Origin: Flavobacterium psychrophilum
GTDB lineage: Bacteria > Bacteroidota > Bacteroidia > Flavobacteriales > Flavobacteriaceae
DNA length: 64,000 nt
Assembly (NCBI GenBank): GCA_945862065.1
Contig: CAMAWT010000013.1
Coordinates: 1-64,000 of the forward strand
Reading direction: 5' to 3'
Shown here: in pieces, positions 29,650 to 37,227 of the stretch
Numbering within the stretch: the first letter of the stretch is position 1
How the letters are laid out: every line of letters begins with the position of its first letter
Program-made: the position numbers and the translations under genes
The notes under the pieces: generated by a model
Told to the model about the DNA's origin: nothing
Databases searched by the model: none
The model's input: only the letters and a program-made list of their open reading frames with translations

Positions 29650-30062
29650 TGACCATTAATATTGAAACGCCTGCTTTATTGTTTTCGGCAACATCGCTTA
29701 TACTATTGGCATATACCAATCGTTTTTTGACCATTGCTCAAATCATTCGAAGTTTAAAAAAAAATTATGATGAAGACCATAGTAATAGTATTTTATTACA
29801 AATAAAAAACTTAAACAAGCGACTCACATTGATAAAATACATGCAATTATTTGGCGTATTAAGCCTTTTTTTATCTGTATTTGCTATGCTAATATTATAC
29901 CTTCAACAACCCACAATAGGCATCTACCTTTTTGGTTTAAGCCTACTTTGCTTGTTGGTTTCTTTGGGTATTTCATTTTGGGAAATCAGCATTTCTGTCA
30001 AAGCACTGCAACTTCATTTGAGCGATTTAACCGAAAAAAAGAAAAGGAAAATAGACAACTAA
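29649..30062 (+). CDS. DUF2721 membrane protein
   Basis: 137 residues with three hydrophobic segments (N-terminal SATSLILLAYTN, and two close helices ~70-120) and a basic C terminus ending EKKKRKIDN. It fits DUF2721, function unknown. Its ATG overlaps the dehydrogenase stop (TAATG), so the two are translationally coupled. Confidence 0.8.
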   Translation: MTINIETPALLFSATSLILLAYTNRFLTIAQIIRSLKKNYDEDHSNSILLQIKNLNKRLTLIKYMQLFGVLSLFLSVFAMLILYLQQPTIGIYLFGLSLLCLLVSLGISFWEISISVKALQLHLSDLTEKKKRKIDN

Positions 30063-30077
30063 TTTTTTTAGGAATAA

Positions 30078-30180
30078 TTAGAAGCACACAACCCCGCTTC
30101 GGTTCACAACTTGTCCCGCCATCGCCTTTATCTCCTTCGCCCTTCGGGACTTCAGGAGGATATCGGCTCTGTCGGGGCTA
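30078..30180 (-). repeat. Dispersed intergenic repeat, copy D (reverse)
   Basis: Starts TTAGAAGCACAC and ends GTCGGGGCTA on the plus strand. Its 3' flank holds TTTTTCAGTTGAAA, the reverse complement of the arm seen before copies C and F. It lies 15 bp after the DUF2721 stop, and 200 bp of AT-rich DNA separates it from the antitoxin gene. Confidence 0.85.
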
Positions 30181-30381
30181 GATTTGATATGTAGTTTTTC
30201 AGTTGAAATTTTGTAAAGTGGCAAAGTTTTTGAGTTTGTGAGTTTTTAGTTTCTACTTTTAAAAAAATAGTGTTCTTTAAAAATGTATCGGTTTTTTTAG
30301 TAGTTTTGTTTTGAAACCAAATTCTTTGATATTTTTTATGATAGAAATTTAAATAAATTAAAATTTATACAATCAAAAAAC

Positions 30382-30597
30382 ATGAGACACGTAACTGTAT
30401 ATACCACTGATAAAGAATACGACCACTTTGTAGAATTGGCTAAAAACCTGCATTATGTTAAAAAAGTCGAAACAGATGACGAGCCTACAAAAGATGAGAT
30501 TGTGAGCAATTTAAAAAGAGGTTTTGAGGAAATGCAATTGATTAAAAAAGGTAAACTAAAAACCACCTCTTTAAACGATTTCCTCAATGAGTTATAA
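30382..30597 (+). CDS. Antitoxin of a RelE-type pair
   Basis: A 71-residue acidic/basic mixed protein (MRHVTVYTTDKEYDHFVELA) with a C-terminal helix SLNDFLNEL typical of small antitoxins that wrap a RelE/ParE toxin. Its family name is uncertain (DUF2683-like). It overlaps the toxin start by 11 bases, the normal antitoxin-first order. Antitoxins of this sort usually repress their own promoter. Confidence 0.75.
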   Translation: MRHVTVYTTDKEYDHFVELAKNLHYVKKVETDDEPTKDEIVSNLKRGFEEMQLIKKGKLKTTSLNDFLNEL

Positions 30598-30913
30598 AAT
30601 TGAACTTACTGACAACTTTAAAAAAGAAGCTAAAAAATTAATTAAAAGATACGCTTCGCTTCGTGCCGAAATAGCAGAACTTGGTAAAGAACTTGCAGAA
30701 AACCCAACTATTGGAACTCCTTTAGGAAATGATGTTTACAAAATACGACTTGCAATTGCTTCCAAAAACAAAGGAAAGTCTGGTGGTGCAAGGGTTATTT
30801 CTTATATTAAAATTATTGATGAAACAGTTTTTTTACTATCCATTTACAATAAAGGTGAAAAAGACACTATTTCGGATAAAGAAATTGAAGAACTTTTAGA
30901 GGGTTATTTATAA
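30587..30913 (+). CDS. RelE/ParE-family toxin
   Basis: A 108-residue protein with the RelE/ParE layout: NFKKEAKKLIKRYASL, then NPTIGTPLGNDVYKIRLAI, then SGGARVISYIKI and VFLLSIYNKGEKDTIS at the C terminus. RelE types are ribosome-dependent mRNA nucleases and ParE types poison gyrase; I cannot separate them safely, though KSGGARVIxY is more like RelE/HigB proteins of Bacteroidota. The pair lies between inverted repeat copies D and F. Confidence 0.85.
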   Translation: MSYKIELTDNFKKEAKKLIKRYASLRAEIAELGKELAENPTIGTPLGNDVYKIRLAIASKNKGKSGGARVISYIKIIDETVFLLSIYNKGEKDTISDKEIEELLEGYL

Positions 30914-30941
30914 AAAAAAAGTCTTTCTAGAAAAAACTTAT

Positions 30942-30985
30942 CCGCTTCGGTTAACAAGTTGTCCCGCCATCGCCTTTATCTCCCC
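30942..30985 (-). repeat. Partial dispersed repeat, copy E
   Basis: CCGCTTCGGTTAACAAGTTG and CCCGCCATCGCCTTTATCTCC match the first half of copy D almost exactly. The copy is broken off by the CCGCAAAGTC palindrome. It lies 29 bp after the toxin stop. Confidence 0.8.
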
Positions 30986-30989
30986 CGCT

Positions 30990-31100
30990 CCGCAAAGTCT
31001 CCCGACTTTGCGGAACATTTGATACTTTCAATTTTTCATTTGTTTTCACTGAAACTCTTTCTAATTTTTTATTTTACATCAAAGTCAGGAGACTTTGCGG
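30990..31100. repeat. Pair of AAAGTC/GACTTT palindromes in inverse orientation
   Basis: 30990-31013 is CCGCAAAGTC-TCCC-GACTTTGCGG (10-bp stem) and 31080-31097 is CAAAGTC-AGGA-GACTTTG. Each is a hairpin, and the second is nearly the reverse complement of the first, so the 65 bp between them could also be looped out. Confidence 0.75.
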
Positions 31101-31146
31101 AGCGAAGTGTAACTTTAGCATGTGCAACTTCAAACAACGCATCGGT

Positions 31147-31179
31147 AACCCTGTCAGGGTTTTGAACCCTGACAGGGTT
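31147..31179. repeat. Double palindrome AACCCTGTCAGGGTT / AACCCTGACAGGGTT
   Basis: Two 15-bp near-palindromes at 31147-31161 and 31165-31179 separated by TTG; together they form one larger hairpin. Elements of this type recur in Flavobacterium genomes, from memory. Confidence 0.75.
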
Positions 31180-31239
31180 GGATAATAAACCTTAATAACC
31201 TTTCAACAAAAATTCAACTGAAAAACTACTTGTCATTTG

Positions 31240-31343
31240 TAGCCCTGATGGAAGCGGCATCCTCTTGTGTAGCGTCAGCGGAGCAAGAGATATAGCGAAC
31301 AGCAGGACAAAATGTCAATAGAAACGAGATGGTGTGCTTCTAA
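31240..31343 (+). repeat. Dispersed intergenic repeat, copy F (forward)
   Basis: A 104-bp copy from TAGCCCTGAT to GTGTGCTTCTAA, with the arm TTCAACTGAAAAACTACTTG at 31213-31232. Inverted relative to D, so D and F bracket the RelE module. Confidence 0.85.
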
Positions 31344-31360
31344 TTTTGGGTAAAATAAAC

Positions 31361-31368
31361 TAACTTTG
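31361..31368 (+). promoter_or_regulatory. Bacteroidota -7 box before DMT transporter
   Basis: TAACTTTG matches TAnnTTTG and ends 22 bp before the ATG at 31391, just outside repeat copy F. Confidence 0.5.
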
Positions 31369-31390
31369 TGGACTTATATTTTTAATAAAA

Positions 31391-32299
31391 ATGACATCAA
31401 ACAACAGTTTAAAAGGAGTTATTCTTGTTGCACTTGGCGCCTCCAGTTACGGGATGCTTGCGACTTTTGTGAAACTGGCTTATAAAGAAAATTATACCAC
31501 GGCAGAAATAACCACTTCCCAATTTGTTTTAGGAATTTTAGGCATTTTAATTGTGAATTTTTATCAGCAAAAAAACGGTTCAAAAGCAAGTAAAAAAGCT
31601 ACCAACAAAAATATTTTTCATTTAATTCTTGCCGGTACATCACTCGGAATGACTAGTGTATTTTATTATTTATGTGTAAAATATATTGATGTTTCAATTG
31701 CTATTGTGTTACTGATGCAAACCGTTTGGGTGGGGGTGCTTTTGGAATGGATTTTGGATAAAAAGAAACCCTCATTACAAAAAGTAATTGCTGTTTTTAT
31801 CGTTTTAATCGGTACTTTGATGGCTACAAATTTGATTGAAAATAATAATTCAGTAGATATTAGAGGTCTGTTTTGGGGATTGTTATCGGCAATGTCGTTT
31901 ACAACGACCATGTTTACAGCTAACAGGATTGCAACTGGAGTTTCACCTTCAAAACGTAGCTTGTTTATGCTTATTGGTGGGGCTATTATTGTATTCACTT
32001 TTGGTATATTTACCCAGCATACTCCTTTCAATTTTATTATTTTCTGGAAATGGGGCATTGCTTTATCGTTATTCGGAACCATCATTCCGCCTCTTTTAAT
32101 GAATAAAGGTTTTCCAATTACTGGAATCGGACTGGGAAGCATCATTTCTGCTCTCGAATTACCTGTTTCGGTACTAATGGCTTATTTCTTATTAGATGAA
32201 AAAATAATATTTATTCAATGGATGGGAATTCTTCTTATATTAGTTGCGATTATTATGATGAATCGAAAATTTCCTTTTTTATCCGATAAAAGCAACTAA
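31391..32299 (+). CDS. EamA/DMT-family transporter
   Basis: A 302-residue inner-membrane protein with ten hydrophobic segments arranged as two EamA halves (GASSYGMLATFVKLAYKE; LFWGLLSAMSFTTTMFTAN). The second half includes GLGSIISALELPVSVLMAYF, the usual signature near helix 9. Members export metabolites or amino acids; the substrate is not predictable. The alkB gene follows after 4 bp. Confidence 0.9.
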   Translation: MTSNNSLKGVILVALGASSYGMLATFVKLAYKENYTTAEITTSQFVLGILGILIVNFYQQKNGSKASKKATNKNIFHLILAGTSLGMTSVFYYLCVKYIDVSIAIVLLMQTVWVGVLLEWILDKKKPSLQKVIAVFIVLIGTLMATNLIENNNSVDIRGLFWGLLSAMSFTTTMFTANRIATGVSPSKRSLFMLIGGAIIVFTFGIFTQHTPFNFIIFWKWGIALSLFGTIIPPLLMNKGFPITGIGLGSIISALELPVSVLMAYFLLDEKIIFIQWMGILLILVAIIMMNRKFPFLSDKSN

Positions 32300-32303
32300 A
32301 AAC

Positions 32304-32903
32304 ATGACACTCTTTCCATCTGAAAAAATAGTCTTTGATTTACCTCAAGCTGAAGTTGAATACTATCCTAATTTCTTAAATACAGAAACTGCAAATATGC
32401 TTTTCAATAGATTGTTACATGAAGTTCCTTGGCAACAAGATGACATTGTGGTTTATGGTAAAACACATCAACAACCCAGACTTACAGCATTGTATGGAAA
32501 TGAAGGAAAACCATACGCTTATTCGAATATTGTAATGCAACCACACATTTGGAATAGTTTGCTTACTTATATTAAGGAAGAAGTTGAAATGGTTTGTAAT
32601 GCTTCTTTTACAACCGTTTTATTAAATTTATATAGAAATGGAAAAGACAGTAATGGATGGCATGCCGACAATGAAAAAGAATTAGGTAGAAACCCTGTAA
32701 TTGCTTCTTTGAGTTTGGGAGCTCCTCGAATGTTTCACTTAAAACACAATACCGAGAATGATTTACGCCAACGAATTGTATTAGAAAATGGAAGTTTGTT
32801 ACTTATGAAAGGCGAAACACAACATTTTTGGAAACATCAAATTCCAAAAACAGCACAAGAAATTGGACCAAGAATTAATCTAACCTTTCGTATTATTAAG
32901 TAA
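32304..32903 (+). CDS. alkB: Alpha-ketoglutarate-dependent dioxygenase, AlkB family
   Basis: A 199-residue Fe(II)/2-oxoglutarate enzyme that oxidatively removes alkyl lesions from DNA or RNA bases. The facial triad is visible: His and Asp in GWHADNE (~118-121) and His in ETQHFWKHQIPKT (~174). The Arg binding 2-oxoglutarate is in GPRINLTFR at the C terminus. This is the ALKBH2/3-like bacterial class. Probably co-transcribed with the DMT gene. Confidence 0.93.
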   Translation: MTLFPSEKIVFDLPQAEVEYYPNFLNTETANMLFNRLLHEVPWQQDDIVVYGKTHQQPRLTALYGNEGKPYAYSNIVMQPHIWNSLLTYIKEEVEMVCNASFTTVLLNLYRNGKDSNGWHADNEKELGRNPVIASLSLGAPRMFHLKHNTENDLRQRIVLENGSLLLMKGETQHFWKHQIPKTAQEIGPRINLTFRIIK

Positions 32904-33029
32904 ATGACATAATTATAACAAGTTTTAAAAAAAAAGCATAAATTTTAGAAAGTAATTATTTTTTTTATTAATATTGAAATATAATTAAAAAACCAAATAG
33001 TAATAACCAAAAATTATGCTTTTAGACTA

Positions 33030-33308
33030 ATGAAAAAAGGTAAAAGAAAAGCACTAAGTCAGGATGATTTAGAACGATTAATCACTATGGCACAAGAGGA
33101 AAAAAAACCTTTTGAAGCTATTAAAGCTGAATTTCAAATTCCGGAAACGGAAGTAAATGAAATTATGAAAAAACGCTTATCGAAAGATAATTTTGAACTT
33201 TGGAAAAAGAAAGTAGCGGCAAGCAAACCAAAGCCAAAACCCGCTGTAATTGATGATTTTGACGAAGATTTGGATGGGAAATATTACTTAAAAAATAAAT
33301 TTGATTAA
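33030..33308 (+). CDS. DUF2805 / TIGR03643 small protein
   Basis: A 92-residue protein with helix-turn-helix-like spacing (SQDDLERLITMAQEEKKPFE, then FQIPETEVNEIMKKRLS) followed by a basic Lys/Pro-rich linker and acidic tail. It fits TIGR03643, of unknown function, widespread in marine and flavobacterial genomes. Its small size and charge suggest nucleic-acid contact, which is inference. Confidence 0.8.
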   Translation: MKKGKRKALSQDDLERLITMAQEEKKPFEAIKAEFQIPETEVNEIMKKRLSKDNFELWKKKVAASKPKPKPAVIDDFDEDLDGKYYLKNKFD

Positions 33309-33403
33309 AAAAAAGATACGGCTTTTGATATTTCAAGAGCCTTTTTTGTACCAATTTGTAACTCTTTTAAACTTATTGCGTATAATCAATAAAACTAGGT
33401 AAA

Positions 33404-34342
33404 ATGAAAAAAATCAAATGGTTGATATTGTTGTTTGCAATAAGCATATCTGCTCAGGAAAACAAATGGACTACGCAAGAAATTACGATTGATACCGAAT
33501 TAAATGGAACGCTTTTCAAAGCTAACGTCGATCAAAAAAAACCAATACTTGCTATAATTATATCTGGGTCGGGCCCAACAAACAGAAGCGGCAATCAGCC
33601 AGGAGTGCACAACAACTCATTGAAGTATCTTGCTCAAGGATTAGCAAATAAAGGTATTTCCGTATTTAGTTTTGATAAAAGAGCGATTGCTCAAATAATA
33701 TCAGGCAAAACCGATGAATCTAAAATGGTTTTTGAAGATAATTCTACTGATGTTAATCAAATAGTTTCTTATTTTAAAGAATCAAAAGAATATTCCAAAA
33801 TAGTTTTAATTGGACATAGTGAAGGTTCGCTCATTGGGATGATGTCGGCTTCAAAAAACGTAGATGGATTTGTTTCAATTGCAGGACCCGGAAGACCTTT
33901 TGATGAACTATTAAATGAACAAATTGCCAAACAATATCCAAAAAGCGCAGCCATAACTAAAACTAATTTAGACATATTAAAATCAGGTAAAACGTTTGAT
34001 TGCATTTCGGAAAGCCCAATAATAAAAAGTCTTTTTAGAAATAGTGTTCAAAATTATCTAATTTCTTGGATAAAAATAAACCCGCAATTAGAAATAAAAA
34101 AACTACACATTCCGATTTTATTAATAAATGGAACTGCAGATTTGCAAGTATCTGAAAATGAAGCCAAAATTTTAAAAGCAGCACAACCAAAGGCTGAATT
34201 AGTTATCATAAACAAAATGAACCATGTCTTGAAAATAATTGAAGGAGAAGAATCTGAAAACAAAGCGTCCTACAACAATCCTAAACTTCCCGTTGCACCA
34301 GAATTGATTGCATCTATTTCCGAATTCATTTCAAAAATGTAA
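33404..34342 (+). CDS. Secreted alpha/beta hydrolase
   Basis: 312 residues with a signal peptide (MKKIKWLILLFAISISAQE). The fold signatures are the oxyanion region IIISGSGPTNRSGN and the nucleophile elbow GHSEGS (~150). The acid is probably in LINGTADLQV and the catalytic His in KMNHVLK near residue 277. It resembles YqkD/S9-like serine hydrolases of the periplasm; the substrate is unknown. Confidence 0.88.
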   Translation: MKKIKWLILLFAISISAQENKWTTQEITIDTELNGTLFKANVDQKKPILAIIISGSGPTNRSGNQPGVHNNSLKYLAQGLANKGISVFSFDKRAIAQIISGKTDESKMVFEDNSTDVNQIVSYFKESKEYSKIVLIGHSEGSLIGMMSASKNVDGFVSIAGPGRPFDELLNEQIAKQYPKSAAITKTNLDILKSGKTFDCISESPIIKSLFRNSVQNYLISWIKINPQLEIKKLHIPILLINGTADLQVSENEAKILKAAQPKAELVIINKMNHVLKIIEGEESENKASYNNPKLPVAPELIASISEFISKM

Positions 34343-34388
34343 CAAATTTGAAATACCAAAGTCTTATATCTAACAAAATTATATTAAA

Positions 34389-36251
34389 ATGAAAAAAATC
34401 TTTTTTACTCTTGTTTTGACAACAACATTAATAGGTTGTAAAACCAATTCCATAGTCAGCAATTCCCAAAAACCAGATCAAGTTAACGTATCGATTGATT
34501 TGAATACCATCGTCGATGATAAAGTAATGGTTGTTATACATGCTCCAATAATTACATCTGCTGAGATTACCTTTCATTTACCAAAAATTATTCCAGGAAC
34601 CTATTCTGAAGATAATTACGGAACACAAATTGAACAATTAAAAGCATTCAATACAAAAGGCAAAGAGCTCATTGTTTCTAAAATAGATGATAATTCGTGG
34701 CGTATTAAAAACGCAACTGCTTTAGACAAAATAACGTATTATGTAAATGATACTTTTGACAGTGAAAAAGGAGGCGGTTTTGGAAAAGAAGATATTTTTT
34801 CTCCTGCTGGTACAAATATCGATGAAGGAAAAAACTTCATGGTAAACAACCACGGGTTTGTTGGTTATTTTGCTAACAAAACGGACCTTCCCTACTCCAT
34901 GACTATATTGCATCCTGAAACTCTTTTTGGAGCCACTTCACTAATTGATAATGATCAAAGTGCAACATCAGATGTTTTTAATGCAACCAGATATAACGAA
35001 TTGATTGACAACCCAATTATGTATTCAAAACCAGATTACACTTCGTTTACAGTCGATGGTATGGAAATACTTTTTAGTGTGTATTCACCCTCAGGGAAAC
35101 ACACGGCAAAAGCACTTTCGGCAGATTTAGAAAAAATGATGCGTGCACAAAAGAAATTTTTAGGACCTATTAATGGTAATAAAAAATATACTGTTCTATT
35201 GTATTTATCAGACATGAAGAAAAAAGATGCCAAAGGCTTTGGAGCATTAGAACACAACACGTCAACAACCGTCGTTTTTCCGGAAATGATGCCGTCTTCA
35301 GCACTAGGGAAACAAATAATTGATGTGGTTTCTCACGAATTTTTTCATATTGTAACACCTTTAAGTGTGCATTCAAATGAAATACATTATTTCGATTTTA
35401 CGTCTCCAAAAATGTCAAAACACTTGTGGATGTATGAAGGCGTTACAGAATATTTTGCTAATTTATTTCAAGTAAATCAAGGATTGATTACAGAAACGGC
35501 TTTTTATAATAGAATGATTGGTAAAATTGAAAATGCGAAAAACATGAATGACACCATGTCATTTACAGAGATGAGTGCCAACGTATTAAAGCCACCCTAC
35601 AAAGATCAGTATTTGAATGTGTATGAAAAAGGAGCCTTGATTGCTATGTGTATTGACATCGAAATAAGAGAAAAGAGTAACGGACAAAGAGGAATTTTAG
35701 ATTTAATGCAAAAATTATCGAACGAATATGGCTCTAAAAAACCATTCTCTGATGACGAACTTTTTGATAAAATTACCCAACTTACGTACCCGGAAGTGGG
35801 ACAATTTTTAACAAAATATGTATCTGGAACTACTCCAATTCCTTATGAATACTACGCTGAAAAAGTGGGGGTAGCAAAAGGTAAAATTAAAAAAGCATCC
35901 AATCCGTTTTTAAACGGAAAAGAACCAGTTGTTACCATCAATCAATCAACAAAAGAAATAGTGATTCGTCCAAATGTAACTTTAGGAAGCTGCTTAACTA
36001 AACTAGGTTTGCAATCTGATGATACCCTTCTTGCTATAAATGGAGTTACTTATACTCTTGATACCGTTTATGATATGATGACTTCTGTACAAGAATGGAA
36101 AGAGGGTCAGACCATTACCATCAAAATAAAACGAAATGGCAAAGAGCAAACTCTAACAGGAACTGCACAAATTACGTATAACGAAACCGAGGGATATCAA
36201 GTGACAAATCCAACTAAACAATCTTTAAACGATGCTTGGCTGAAAGGATAA
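34389..36251 (+). CDS. M61-family metallopeptidase lipoprotein
   Basis: 620 residues, lipoprotein leader ending LIGC (~18). M61 glycyl-aminopeptidase-like layout: an N-terminal beta domain, zinc motif SHEFFH (~318, HExxH) with the downstream Glu in MYEGVTEYFANLF, and a C-terminal PDZ-like domain (~500-600; LQSDDTLLAINGV). Exposure on a membrane is predicted from the lipobox. It is not in an obvious operon; a terminator follows. Confidence 0.92.
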   Translation: MKKIFFTLVLTTTLIGCKTNSIVSNSQKPDQVNVSIDLNTIVDDKVMVVIHAPIITSAEITFHLPKIIPGTYSEDNYGTQIEQLKAFNTKGKELIVSKIDDNSWRIKNATALDKITYYVNDTFDSEKGGGFGKEDIFSPAGTNIDEGKNFMVNNHGFVGYFANKTDLPYSMTILHPETLFGATSLIDNDQSATSDVFNATRYNELIDNPIMYSKPDYTSFTVDGMEILFSVYSPSGKHTAKALSADLEKMMRAQKKFLGPINGNKKYTVLLYLSDMKKKDAKGFGALEHNTSTTVVFPEMMPSSALGKQIIDVVSHEFFHIVTPLSVHSNEIHYFDFTSPKMSKHLWMYEGVTEYFANLFQVNQGLITETAFYNRMIGKIENAKNMNDTMSFTEMSANVLKPPYKDQYLNVYEKGALIAMCIDIEIREKSNGQRGILDLMQKLSNEYGSKKPFSDDELFDKITQLTYPEVGQFLTKYVSGTTPIPYEYYAEKVGVAKGKIKKASNPFLNGKEPVVTINQSTKEIVIRPNVTLGSCLTKLGLQSDDTLLAINGVTYTLDTVYDMMTSVQEWKEGQTITIKIKRNGKEQTLTGTAQITYNETEGYQVTNPTKQSLNDAWLKG

Positions 36252-36267
36252 AAAAATTCCAGATATT

Positions 36268-36298
36268 AAATCCTCAATTTGTTCTAAATTGAGGATTT
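36268..36298 (+). terminator. Terminator after M61 gene
   Basis: 13-bp perfect stem (AAATCCTCAATTT with AAATTGAGGATTT), 5-nt loop, followed by eight T. Confidence 0.9.
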
Positions 36299-36340
36299 TT
36301 TTTATTATTTTGCCAAAAATAAACTTAACCAAAAACACTC

Positions 36341-37054
36341 ATGCAAAAAATTGCCCTTTCTATTGTTGCTACCCTATTTTTAGTAGCATGCACCGAAAAA
36401 AAATCAGATAAGAACTTACAAATCACAGGTTATATCAAAGGATTTACAAAAGGAACATTATATATCCAAAAAATTAAAGACTCAACATTAGTAGCTTTAG
36501 ATACTATTGAAATTAATGGTGATTCACATTTTACAAGTGACTTAGACATTCAATCACCAGAAATGTTGTACCTTTTTATAGACAGAGGCGAGAGCAACTC
36601 GATAGACAATAACCTTTTGTTTTTTGCAGAACCAGGAAAAATAAATATCGAAACATCATTGAATTATTTCACCTCTGATGCTAAAATAACTGGATCAAAA
36701 AATCAAGAATTATATGACGAATACAAATATGTAGCTTCTAAATATGTGGATAAAAATTTAGATTTGTTAAACAAAAAATTTAAAGCCTACAAAGACAAAA
36801 ATGATGCTGAAGTCAACAAAATAAACAAACAACAAGATGATATTACAAAGAGTAAATACCTTTATGCAACCAATTTTGCAGTAAATCATTCTGATTACGA
36901 TATTGCTCCTTATATCGCTCTTTCAGAAATTTACGATATCAACATGAAGTTTCTTGACACCATAGATAAATCGATGACTCCAAGTGTATCCAAATCATTG
37001 TATGGACAGAAACTAAAAGAGTTAATAAAGGAACGAAAAGCTTTAGAAAAATAA
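36341..37054 (+). CDS. DUF4369 lipoprotein
   Basis: 237 residues with a lipoprotein leader (VATLFLVAC, Cys ~16). Residues ~25-130 fit DUF4369 (ITGYIKGFTKGTLYIQKI ... EPGKINIE), common at the N terminus of Bacteroidota thioredoxin-like proteins. Here the thioredoxin domain is missing and a helical, Lys-rich C-terminal half (~130-237) replaces it. Function unknown. Confidence 0.8.
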   Translation: MQKIALSIVATLFLVACTEKKSDKNLQITGYIKGFTKGTLYIQKIKDSTLVALDTIEINGDSHFTSDLDIQSPEMLYLFIDRGESNSIDNNLLFFAEPGKINIETSLNYFTSDAKITGSKNQELYDEYKYVASKYVDKNLDLLNKKFKAYKDKNDAEVNKINKQQDDITKSKYLYATNFAVNHSDYDIAPYIALSEIYDINMKFLDTIDKSMTPSVSKSLYGQKLKELIKERKALEK

Positions 37055-37081
37055 ATAAAATTCCTCCTTAAAAATAATAAT

Positions 37082-37117
37082 GCCCCAAAAAGTTAGACAC
37101 TAATTGGGGCTTTTTTT
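37082..37117 (+). terminator. Terminator after DUF4369 gene
   Basis: GCCCCAA pairs with TTGGGGC (7 bp, 15-nt loop) followed by seven T. It separates plus-strand genes from the minus-strand polysaccharide locus. Confidence 0.7.
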
Positions 37118-37227
37118 GTCAAATATACCTAGATTTAAAAACAATCTATCATCTCCAATTGATACAAAACTTTAATTAGTTTCTTGCACAAAAGCCACAA
37201 TTCAAAAATTACTGTTTATATCTGGAT

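Noticed and set aside
29948..30181. 77-residue plus-strand frame overlapping DUF2721 and copy D
   Set aside because: It overlaps a better-supported gene in another frame and ends inside a repeat.
30959..31165. 68-residue plus-strand frame after the RelE toxin
   Set aside because: It runs through repeat copy E and the AAAGTC palindromes and has no supporting features.
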